Source of the DNA: Gigantopelta aegis
Taxonomy: Eukaryota; Mollusca; Gastropoda; Neomphalida; Peltospiridae
Assembly (NCBI RefSeq): GCF_016097555.1
Contig: NC_054706.1
Span: forward strand, 26,384,513 to 26,448,512
Length of the DNA stretch: 64,000 bases
Direction: 5' to 3'
The notes beneath the pieces are model-generated. The model was not told the DNA's origin and made no database searches. It saw only the letters and a program-made list of their open reading frames with translations. The translations under genes and the position numbers were made by a program. How positions within the stretch are numbered: the first letter of the stretch is position 1; each line of letters begins with the position of its first letter. This document shows positions 1-9,160 of this stretch, piece after piece.

Positions 1-478
1 CTATTACTGTGTGCTCATATAATAATCTATATAATCACTATTACTGTGTATGCTCATATAATAATCTCTATATAATCACTATTACTGTGTATGCTCGTAT
101 AATAATCTCTATATAATCACTATTACTGTGTATGCTCGTATAATAATCTCTATATAATCACTATTACTGTGTGCTCGTATAATAATCTCTATATAATCAC
201 TATTACTGTGCTCGTATAATAATCTCTATATAAACTATTACTGACCTCATATAATAATCTCTATATAATACTATTACTGTGTTGCTCATAATAATCTCTA
301 TATAATCACTATTACTGTTGCTCAGTCTATATATAATCACTATTACTGTGTGTGCTCGTATAATAATCTCTATATAATCACTATTACTGTGCAGTATATA
401 ATCTTATATAATCACTGCTCATATAATAATCTGGATATGTGTGCTCGTATAGTAGAGCAGTGCTGACTCTACACTATT
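1..478. repeat. 41-bp AT-rich tandem repeat (satellite), about 11 units
   Basis: The unit runs roughly CTATTACTGTGTATGCTCGT followed by ATAATAATCTCTATATAATCA. Copies are close to identical between about 40 and 230 and then decay through small deletions. The window starts inside the array, so its left end and true size are unknown. No coding content is seen. Confidence 0.9.
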
Positions 479-601
479 AGGCTGACCTACTAATCACTAT
501 TACTGTAGGAAACAAAACATTAAATGTTCAGATTTACTTCTGTGAGAACTGTTTAATAGAGGTTTGCTGTACACAAAGCCACTAAGAACATTTGGTTGTG
601 T

Positions 602-1455
602 TTTGACAAATTAATAATAAAATCACATTATACAGCCCTAAGTTCAGCCAGCAGACGTTTCACTAACATTCGCGAACTATTTGATTGCTTCTCAAAGTGA
701 CCATTTGGTTTACTGGGAAGCACATAATCCAGTCCAGTGGATGTTTTTCTGCTTGGTCTGGCTGAACTCTGCCCAGGATGTTACACACGACTTATTTCTG
801 TCTCGTCTTTACAAAGTTAAAAATGGTGAGATATTGGTATTGCTTTTCTGAGGAAAAAAAGAAAGAAATATTTTATTTAAGGACACACTCAACACATTCT
901 AACTATGGCTGTTTGATCTTGGACATATGGTTAAGGAATACACAGATAATTAGAGTAAACCGTTACCTCCATGGGCTACTCTTTTTGATTAGCAGCAAAG
1001 AATCTTTTTATATACACCATCCCACAGAAAGGATAGTACATACCACACCCTTTGTTACACGTGGAGCACTGGCTAGAATAAGAAATAGCCCAGTGGGCCT
1101 ATTGATGGGAATCGATGCTAGAGTGAGTGCTTTACCACTAGGTTATATACCACCGGGATCGACAGCATCAACGTTTGTCTTTAGATCAATGTTAGTTTTT
1201 TGTTTTGTTTTGACTCTATTTCTCACATTATACGGCCCTAACATAGCCAGCAGTGGTTTCACTAACATTGGCGAACGATTTGATTGGTTCTCAAAGTGAC
1301 CATTTGGTTTACTGGGATCGACATAATCCAGTCCAGTGGATGTTTTTCTGCTTGTTAGTCTGGCTGAACTCTGCCCAGGATGTTACACACGACTTATTTC
1401 TGTCTCGTCTTTACAAAGTTAAAAATGGTGAGATATTGGTATTGCTTTTCTGAGG
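602..1455. repeat. Direct duplication of a ~250-bp segment flanking a SINE
   Basis: Positions 602-853 and 1209-1455 are strongly similar; both contain AATCCAGTCCAGTGGATG and TCTGCCCAGGATGTTACACA. A reverse-oriented SINE lies between them. The second copy stops exactly where the 1456-2196 duplicated block starts, so 1455/1456 is a rearrangement junction. ORFs here are chimeras of repeat sequence. Confidence 0.8.
855..1170 (-). mobile_element. tRNA-derived SINE, reverse orientation, degraded
   Basis: On the plus strand it begins with the inverted SINE tail (ATTTTATTTAAGGACACACT). It continues through the conserved body (ATGGGCTACTCTTT..GATTAGCAGCAAAG, CCATCCCACAGAAAGGATAG) to the tRNA-like head near 1100-1165. 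It matches the SINEs at 8147, 20597, 43949 and 60451. Several mutations indicate an old copy. Confidence 0.85.
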
Positions 1456-2196
1456 AGCCATATAACCCTAAATAAAATGTTGAGTGCATTGTTAAATAAA
1501 CCATTTCCTTCCTTCCATTTCTCACAAACTATAAGTCCTACATTAATGAAACTTGTTTTATAGTTACATCTATGAATGTTCATCTCAGGACACGTTAAAA
1601 AAAATTAAAATTCTTTATTAAATTTAACAAAAAATAGTTTTTGCTTAATTTCTATTTTAAATTTAATTTTTGTTTATGTTTATGTTTATGGTAGGTGAGA
1701 CATTCAATTCTGCAGAATATTTGTCAAGTCAGTTTGGATTCTGGTAAATTTATGTCTTTCCATGGCTTTTGTAAGTGGCTTATTAATTCAGATTATGATG
1801 CTTATGCTGGGAAATTAGTGTTATTATTATTTAGACCTGGAGTTTATTATTCGGTATATGTTGCTAAAACATTGAATCTTCTGTTGTTGGTGTTTTGAAA
1901 GTTGATGTTAAAGGAATTTGATTGCATTCCCATGGGATTATTAAGGGAATCAGAATCTCAATTTTTTTTATTGCTATGATTAATCAGACTTTTGTTTATA
2001 AAGAACTCAGAAGGGTGAAGAAATCACAATACTCAAAATGTTGAAAATGGCAAAATCCCATTCCTGAAATGAGTCTGGTAGGAATTGCACCCCTAGACAT
2101 GATTAAGTGTGTCCAGTAATATTGATTTATAATCTAAGTAATGCAGTTTGTTAGATTTAGTGTCATTGATTGAAAAAACTATTAATTGCTTTTCTT
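1456..2196 (+). repeat. Segmental duplicate of 8421-9160 (offset about 6965)
   Basis: The block starts inside a SINE tail (GCCATATAACCCTAAATAAA) and continues through about 680 bp of otherwise unique AT-rich DNA into the first 63-bp satellite monomers. The copy at 8421 is nearly identical but is preceded by the intact SINE body, so the 8421 copy looks like the source. A 67-codon ORF at 1695-1898 is shared because the block is duplicated; I do not recognise it as a gene. Confidence 0.9.
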
Positions 2197-3482
2197 ATGG
2201 GGCGGGATGTAGCACAGTGGATCAGTCCCCATTGGTGGGCCCATTGGATTGTTGTTCTCATGGGGCGGGATGTAGCACAGTGGATCAGTCCCCATTGGTG
2301 GGCCCATTGGATTGTTGTTCTCATGGGGCGGGATGTAGCACAGTGGATCAGTCCCCATTGGTGGGCCCATTGGATTGTTGTTCTCATGGGGTGGGATGTA
2401 GCACAGTGGATCAGTCCCCATTGGATGTAGCACAGTGGATCAGTCCCCATTGGTGGACCCATTGGGCTATTGTTCTCATGGGGCGGGATGTAGCACAGTG
2501 GATCAGTCCCCATTGGTGGACCCATTGGATTGTTCTCATGGGGCGGGATGTAGCACAGTGGATCAGTCCCCATTGGTGGGCCCATTGGATTGTTGTTCTC
2601 ATGGGGCGGGATGTAGCACAGTGGATCAGTCCCCATTGGTGGACCCATTGGGCTATTGTTCTCATGGGGCGGGATGGTGCACAGTGGATCAGTCCCCATT
2701 GGTGGACCCATTGGGCTATTGTTCTCATAGGGCGGGATGTAGCACAGTGGATCAGTCCCCATTGGTGGACCCATTGGGCTATTGTTCTCATAGGGGCGGG
2801 ATGTAGCACAGTGGATCAGTCCCCATTGGTGGACCCATTGGGCTATTGTTCTCATGGGGCGGGATGTAGCACAGTGGATCAGTCCCCATTGGTGGACCCA
2901 TTGGATTGTTGTTCTCATGGGGCGGGATGTAGCACAGGATCAGTCCCCATTGGTGGACCCATTGGGCTATTGTTCTCATGGGGCGGGATGTAGCACAGTG
3001 GATCAGTCCCCATTGGTGGACCCATTGGGCTATTGTTATCATGGGGCGGGATGTAGCACAGTGGATCAGTCCCCATTGGTGGACCCATTGGATTGTTGTT
3101 CTCATGGGGCGGGATGTAGCACAGTGGATCAGTCCCCATTGGTGGACCCATTGGGCTATTGTTCTCATGGGGCAGGATGTAGCACAGTGGATCAGTCCCC
3201 ATTGGTGGACCCATTGGATTGTTGTTCTCATGGGGCGGGATGTAGCACAGGATCAGTCCCCATTGGGCTATTGTTCTCATGGGGCGGGATGTAGCACAGT
3301 GGATCAGTCCCCATTGGTGGACCCATTGGATTGTTGTTCTCATGGGGCGGGATGTAGCACAGGATCAGTCCCCATTGGTGGACCCATTGGGCTATTGTTC
3401 TCATGGGGCGGGATGTAGCACAGTGGATCAGTCCCCATTGGTGGACCCATTGGGCTATTGTTCTCATGGGGCGGGATGGTGC
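2197..3482 (+). repeat. 63-bp SINE-head satellite, array 1 (about 20 units)
   Basis: Tandem units contain GGGGCGGGATGTAGCACAGT, GGATCAGTCCCCATTGG and GGACCCATTGGGCTATTG. Variants include internal 12-bp deletions and a 2-bp deletion giving CACAGGATCAG. The first monomers match the first monomers of array 2. The array ends at GGGATGGTGCATATGAAGG, which re-enters SINE body sequence. Overlapping ORFs on both strands are a by-product of a stop-poor 63-bp period. Confidence 0.95.
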
Positions 3483-3631
3483 ATATGAAGGATCCATTGC
3501 TACTAACAAAAAAAATGTACCAGGTTTCCTCTCTAAGACTAAATAAATGTCAAAATTACCATATGTTTGATATCCAATAGTTGATGAATAAATCTGCTTT
3601 AATGGTGTCATTAAACAAAGCATACTTTAAC
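3475..3631 (+). mobile_element. SINE 3' body fragment closing array 1
   Basis: GATGGTGCATATGAAGGATC, CAGGTTTCCTCTC, ATATGTTTGATATCCAATAG and GGTGTCATTAAACAAAGC follow the order of the SINE 3' half seen at 4900-5110. The array therefore continues directly into SINE sequence at its right edge. Positions 3632-4790 after it are AT-rich with no supported gene. Confidence 0.75.
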
Positions 3632-4790
3632 TTCTTTTTTTTTCTTCTTTTTTTTTTTTGCTTTTATTAAAACTGATAGTATGGGCGTGAAAGTGAGGGC
3701 TCTATTTTTCACCCTCAGATTGAATTCATGGGTGTGACATGGTCCTTGCATTCCCTACACCCTAACAAAACGAACAAAAAAAACGAAAGTCTGATTAATA
3801 ATATACATGTAATTATGTTTTTCACCAGTGATGTTCAGATGTACTAGTTTTTTTTCTTCTATTTTTCTATTTTATTTATGAACAAATGCTTTTAGATTTA
3901 GATATATCCATTTTGTTTCATTACACATAATTAACTCATTAACATGTGGCAAGTGAATGAAATTAATTTTTATAATGGTTTTGAGAAGAAATCGATCGTG
4001 AGTTTGACTTCATTTTCATCATACAATTGTTGAAACTGTTATGTTGGTTTTTCATACCTATACAATGTTACATATTATAAAATGTCAAATGCTCATAGAC
4101 AGGTTTGATAAATAATTAATCACTAGTAACAAGTTACGGGCTTGTATCAAATTTTACCATACTTTTTAAAATTTTACCATACAAACTCGGGGGCAGTGGT
4201 AGGTAATGAAAATTAGGTTACCGACTTCAATAAAGTGTTTCAAAATTGCATATAGATGAGCCTTTTACTCACAGCTTGTTTGGTTGTAGGTGGAAAGAGT
4301 ATGGCAAATGCATAAAAAAATCCAAGATTGTTTTCAACACTTTTTTTTCTGATTAAGCAGGACACCTGCATGAAAACTGCATGGTGCACTCCTTTATTAT
4401 GTTTGATTAGGATTGGAAGGGTATAAAGATTGCAATCTGGCATTGGATAACCATGCCACCAAACCGTAAACAGAGCATTCTGGACTAGTCGAGCCATGCC
4501 ATGTCTGAATGATAGCATATGCATGAGACAAGTAGCAAGATGCGTGCATGTGAGCCATTCCATCATCCATTTAACTGTAAGAGTGTTTCTATACGACTGG
4601 CACAGTGAATGGGCTACCCCTCTCAGACACAGTGTCCATGTGGCCCTTAACTTCTTTGGAAAAAAATCATTAAATAAAGCATATACCCCTTTCTTATTAT
4701 TTTTCTTTGCATCATATCCTTTTTTAAGACTGCATGCATTTTGACATCTATAAAAAACCACACAAAACAAACAAACATTACTTGCATTTA
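3632..4790. other. AT-rich intergenic stretch, nothing recognised
   Basis: The minus-strand ORF at 4240-4878 runs into the neighbouring SINE and has no recognisable domain. No splice-supported exon was identified. Confidence 0.6.
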
Positions 4791-4799
4791 TATTAAGTA

Positions 4800-5110
4800 G
4801 GGTGGGATTTAGCTCAGTTGGTTGAGTGCTCGCTTGAGGTGCTTGCATTGCAGGATCGAACCACCTCGGTAGATCCATTCAGCTGATTGGATTTTTTCTC
4901 GTTCCAACCAGTGCACCACAACGGGACAAAGGCTGTGGTATGTGCTTTCCTGTTTGTGGGAAAATGCATACAAAAGATCCCTTTCTGCATTAGGAAAAAT
5001 GTAGCAGGTTTCCTCTGATGACCACAAGTTAGAATTACCAAATGTTTGACATCCAATAGCCGATCATTAATTAATCAGTGTGGTGTCGTTAAACAAAACA
5101 AACAAACTTC
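4800..5110 (+). mobile_element. Full-length tRNA-derived SINE with 12-bp target duplication
   Basis: The head GGTGGGATTTAGCTCAGTTG carries an A-box-like TAGCTCAGTTGG, and a B-box-like GGATCGAACCA lies at about 4852. The body contains CAACCAGTGCACCACAACGG and ATGTTTGACATCCAATAGCC, and the tail is GTGTCGTTAAACAAAACAAA. TTATATTAAGTA flanks both ends (4788-4799 and 5111-5122), which directly supports retroposition. This subfamily has a different head from the GGGCGGGACATAGCC subfamily. Confidence 0.93.
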
Positions 5111-5122
5111 TTATATTAAGTA

Positions 5123-5795
5123 TTGGTGTGCATAGATTTTAAAAGTTACAAATAGAAATCATGATACAATTATGTCTATTGCTAATAATAGACTTTGAAG
5201 TTTCAATAGGTTTACTCCCTTTTTCTCTTGGCTATGTACAATATGTTAAAAAGTAATGATAAAAATAAAACATTATTGACTATCAATTGGGATATTAAAA
5301 AAGTTACATTTTTTATATGGACCGTCTTACTGAAATATTAATAGAAATTAATAAGACTGGCATTTGTTTATTCCATTTTATGTCGTTTTATTTTTTAGCA
5401 AATCTCATTCCATCATGGATCTCAAGAAAGTATGTTATTGTTGTTTTTTTCCATTTACAACTGGTTTTACTATTCTGTTGATATTTTTGCACTTTTGGTG
5501 TTTTAAAAATGACACTTTATTCTAGTTTTGCATTCTCTATTGTAATGGAATTCTAGCTTTATGGTTTGTTTTATGTTGTGTATTTGAGTACACTAGTTAT
5601 CAAAAAAATGTTATTGGATTAAATATTTTTTGTTGTTGAAAATATGCAGTTAGGTATTTACTGTATATTGCAGACACTTTATTTTTTTTCAGAACTTATG
5701 ATTGATTATGATGACAAAGCAAACATAGATATGTAAAATTTAGTTTGCTGTAAAACAGATCCAGCTTATAAAAAAAATTCGCTGAACTAAATTTG
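5123..5795. other. AT-rich stretch, no supported gene
   Basis: A 33-nt exon-like stretch bounded by TTTTTAG and GTATGT at about 5400-5434 is too short to call. Nothing else was recognised. Confidence 0.5.
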
Positions 5796-5812
5796 CAATG
5801 TTAATTAAAAAC

Positions 5813-6022
5813 ATCGACCTTGGTAGTGTCATGGTTAAGCCATCGGACATACGGCTAGTAGGTACAGGGTTCGCACACCGGTACCGGCTCCCACCCAGAG
5901 CAATTTTTAACAACTCAGTGGGTAGGTGTAAGACCACTACACCCTCTTCTCTCTCACTAATCACTAACTCGCTGTCCTAGACGGACAGCCCAGATAGCCG
6001 AGGAGAAAGGAATAAAAAAAAA
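5813..6022 (+). mobile_element. tRNA-derived SINE, second family, A-rich tail
   Basis: The head GTGTCATGGTTAAGCCATCG and the B-box-like GGGTTCGCACACCGG are followed by CTCCCACCCAGAGCAATTTT and by TGTCCTAGACGGACAGCCCA. The element ends in AGGAATAAAAAAA. AAAAACAT on both sides may be the target duplication. Reverse-oriented relatives lie at about 19560 and 26680. Confidence 0.8.
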
Positions 6023-6139
6023 AAAACATTTAAAAAAACGATATTTGCCAAATAGTTTTTTTTTTTAAATCGGTGATATTTGTAGTTTTATCTTGAATCA
6101 TGAACGCGAAACGATAAACATGAAAACATAAAACAATTT

Positions 6140-7194
6140 TTTTTAATCACATATGATCAGTGAAAACCCTCACAAATTGTATATATTTTACATAATAGAA
6201 TAAATAATATAAAAAATGAATAAAAGTTATTAATTTTAATTCCCATATATGTATAAAAAGTACGAGTATTTATAGTTCATAAAAATAAACTCGAACGTAA
6301 ATGCACATTGTGCATTTACATTCGAGTTTATTTTTATGAACTAGAGTATTTAGTACTGTGTCCTCAAAATTAATAAAAGATGGCACCGTTGAAGCGTTTG
6401 ACAGCCTGAGTTAGCACATATTTAGACAAAGAGAGTAATAACGTCATCACTGATTGGATGAAATTTGACCTCTACTGGCTCTTGAGATAACAGTACATGT
6501 AGCTGTTCTGCTTACTCCCACTTGTTAAAAAAAAAAAGGTGGAAACCTTTTGTTAATTTTAAAATCCTTTATAATTATTGGATACACAACATTGAACAGG
6601 CAACAATAAATACATTTATAGATTATTTCATTATATTTTATGCTATTTCAAGCAGTTTGTATTGCACAAAAGCCTCTTGCTTTGGATTAGGACGCTTGAC
6701 CCGACAGAGCTCGTACATAGGTGTTGACAGGTGTTGATCGTAACCAGTTGCAAATTCTGGGTCCTTTGTTTTAATTGGAGTGTAATACCTTGATGGCTCT
6801 CTAAACCAAGAATGATGCTATCGTTAACATCTGTTTAATCTCTTGACCGGCTCAGTGACTTTGACAAATGGCTAGCCTAGTGGCTAGTAGGTCCGACTTC
6901 AGTGACTGGCGATATACTTAGGCAGACTTTAAAATCACAAACGTCTGAAACACCAGCCATATTGACCACTATTTATTTATTATTTTAAATAATGCACGAG
7001 ATACCGATGTCTGGGCTGGCCGGTCCACTTGACCGATAGGAATTTGTTCCAATAATAGAAATGGACAGGTGCTTCGGACCGACAAGAATGACAAAAGTGG
7101 GACCGGCAAACGTGCGTTTTTTAAAAAATAATTTCAGTCTCAGAGATCGAGAATCGGTCCCAGACCGGGAAAAAAGGGCTTTTCCCCACCCCTG
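6140..7194. mobile_element. hAT-type non-autonomous element, left end missing
   Basis: It is collinear with the complete copy at 62785-63808: the shared stretches include TCGAGAATCGGTCCCAGACC and the right end TTTTCCCCACCCCTG at 7180-7194. The matching left terminus (CAGGGGTGGGG) is not visible, so this copy is truncated or decayed on the left. It contains a 71-bp foldback insertion at 6273-6343. The 71-codon ORF at 6522-6737 is shared only through repeat homology. Confidence 0.8.
6273..6343. mobile_element. 71-bp near-perfect foldback mini-insertion with 9-bp target duplication
   Basis: Two 35-bp arms (starting TAGTTCATAAAAATAAACTC) are inverted around a 1-nt loop with a single mismatch. 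GAGTATTTA flanks both sides (6264-6272 and 6344-6352). The other hAT copy at about 62940 has an uninterrupted GAATATTCA at the same place. This gives both a target-site duplication and a paralogous empty site. Confidence 0.88.
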
Positions 7195-7401
7195 CTATAG
7201 ACTGTTTAAGGACCTATAAGAGGGATTTTTGTTTTATGTTGTTGTGGGTTTCTTGTTGACAGATCTCTGGATATTTTAATGTTGATGTCAGCATCTTTGT
7301 TATTAAGTATGCAAGTGGATATATTGTGAAAATAAACAGGTATTTAAAAAAAATATTGTTTTTTGTTTTATCAGACTAAAATTGCATAAGTTAAAGATTT
7401 T

Positions 7402-7500
7402 GGGCCGAATTTACAAAGCATGCTTATGTTTTATACATGAGTAACTACATTCATTGCTTAAGCACCTACATTTAAGAAAAACGGACCATAAATTTGGCCA
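7402..7500. mobile_element. Single MITE-like unit related to the 73/116-bp satellite
   Basis: It starts with GGGCCGAATTTACAAAGC and continues through ACTACATTCATTGCTTAAGC and CATTTAAGAAAAACGG to a roughly inverted end (CATAAATTTGGCC). The same terminal pieces bound the satellite at 27535-29064, so this looks like the unexpanded form. Confidence 0.6.
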
Positions 7501-7569
7501 TTTTTGTTTAAATATTACTGTAACAAGAATGATAGGCATAACAAATATGAAACAGTCTGGCAATCTGAA

Positions 7570-8025
7570 CTACCTTTCGATCAACTAAGTCAAATCAAAC
7601 AATGAGCTCCATTTTCAATTTTGATGAACCATTCTAAGTTATGCGTCAAAATTACCTTCAAGAAATTACGCAACATTTTCTATTTGGCTTTAATCCTACG
7701 GGACATTTGCAAATTCAATAGCACCAAAACCAACCCTCGCCCGCTACCGACCCTGATCAGGCGGCTTGAGCTCCCTTGTATATGCCAGTGCGGATGACCC
7801 CCTCTCCCCGCCCCAAACCTTTTGCTATCCTGGACAAAGAAGGAGCCAGTGAAAGTGGACACCTGCGCCCATGACAGATGTGTGCTACAACAGCATGTTC
7901 TGGATGTGCATTTAAAAACACTGGCCGGACCGGACCTGATTGGCAATCTGGTGACTTTACCACAGACAATTTTAAGCAGGCATGTATGTGATGATCATGT
8001 CTTATTTTCATCTTGTATTTAATGG
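7570..8025. repeat. Unclassified dispersed repeat, copy 1 of 3
   Basis: It shares CTTTCGATCAAC, TGATGAACCATTCTAAGTTA, CCTTCAAGAAATTACGCAAC, GGCTTTAATCCTACGGGACA and CACCAAAACCAACCCTCGC with 22983-23215 and 23240-23590. No terminal inverted repeats or long ORF were seen, so the class is unknown. Confidence 0.75.
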
Positions 8026-8034
8026 GAGGTTAAA

Positions 8035-8146
8035 AGTTGCAGACCCTAGTTTCAACCCATGAAAATGGACACTAAATTTAGTTTACAAATCTGTAACACA
8101 TTTGGATAAAGTTACAACAGAGTGAAACAAGGGTGTGACACTGACA
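8035..8146. mobile_element. Left part of a TTAA-type MITE interrupted by SINE and satellite
   Basis: GACCCTAGTTTCAACCCATG, TTGGATAAAGTTACAACAGA and the closing CTGACACGGT match the left half of the intact MITEs at 27045-27426 and 57770-58153. The right half resumes at 17748, again starting with CTGACACGGT. Confidence 0.85.
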
Positions 8147-8482
8147 CGGTGAGAGGTGCGGGACATAGTCCAGTTGTAAAGCATTCGCTTGATGTGCGGT
8201 CTTTCTAGGATCGATCCCCATCGGTGGGCCCATTGGGCTATTTCTCGTTTCAGCCAGTGCACCACGACTGGTGTAACAAAGGTGATGGTATGTACCATCC
8301 TGTCTGTGGGATGGTGCATATAAAAGATCCCTTGCTGCTAATCGGAAAGAATAGCCCATGAAGTGGTAATAGTGGGTTTCCTCCCTCAATATCTGTGTGG
8401 TCCTCAACCATATGTTTGACGCCATATAACCCTAAATAAAATGTTGAGTGCATTGTTAAATAAACCATTTCCTTCCTTCCAT
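8147..8482 (+). mobile_element. tRNA-derived SINE at the left edge of the 9.6-kb insertion
   Basis: It runs from the head GAGAGGTGCGGGACATAGTC through GATCGATCCCCATCGGTGGG, CAGCCAGTGCACCACGACTG and GATGGTGCATATAAAAGATC to the tail CATTTCCTTCCTTCC. The sequence CTGACACGGT lies immediately 5' (8137-8146). The same 10-mer lies directly after the second SINE tail at 17747. The head of this SINE resembles the 63-bp satellite monomer, except that the monomer lacks about 33 nt between the A and B boxes. Confidence 0.9.
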
Positions 8483-9160
8483 TTCTCACAAACTATAAGT
8501 CCTACATTAATGAAACTTGTTTTATAGTTACATCTATGAATGTTCATCTCAGGACACGTTAAAAAAAATTAAAATTCTTTATTAAATTTAACAAAAAATA
8601 GTTTTTGCTTAATTTCTATTTTAAATTTAATTTTTGTTTATGTTTATGTTTATGGTAGGTGAGACATTCAATTCTGCAGAATATTTGTCAAGTCAGTTTG
8701 GATTCTGGTAAATTTATGTCTTTCCATGGCTTTTGTAAGTGGCTTATTAATTCAGATTATGATGCTTATGCTGGGAAATTAGTGTTATTATTATTTAGAC
8801 CTGGAGTTTATTATTCGGTATATGTTGCTAAAACATTGAATCTTCTGTTGTTGGTGTTTTGAAAGTTGATGTTAAAGGAATTTGATTGCATTCCCATGGG
8901 ATTATTAAGGGAATCAGAATCTCAATTTTTTTTATTGCTATGATTAATCAGACTTTTGTTTATAAAGAACTCAGAAGGGTGAAGAAATCACAATACTCAA
9001 AATGTTGAAAATGGCAAAATCCCATTCCTGAAATGAGTCTGGTAGGAATTGCACCCCTAGACATGATTAAGTGTGTCCAGTAATATTGATTTATAATCTA
9101 AGTAATGCAGTTTGTTAGATTTAGTGTCATTGATTGAAAAAACTATTAATTGCTTTTCTT
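8421..9160 (+). repeat. Source copy of the duplicated block at 1456-2196
   Basis: It overlaps the SINE tail and continues in AT-rich DNA to the first satellite monomer. An ORF at 8659-8862 duplicates 1695-1898. No conserved domain is recognised. Confidence 0.9.

Noticed and set aside
1695..1898. 67-codon ORF duplicated identically at 8659-8862
   Set aside because: Identity follows from the recent segmental duplication, not from selection. No domain is recognised.
4800..4875. Functional tRNA gene
   Set aside because: The tRNA-like head is followed by SINE body and tail with a target duplication, and no acceptor stem pairing was found.
6522..6737. 71-codon ORF conserved at 63118-63321
   Set aside because: Both lie in copies of the same hAT element. 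Conservation reflects repeat homology, and the reading differs at its end.
7262..7337. Possible plus-strand exon ISGYFNVDVSIFVIKYASGY
   Set aside because: It has splice-like edges and is open for 26 codons, but that is expected by chance, and neither homology nor a partner exon was recognised.
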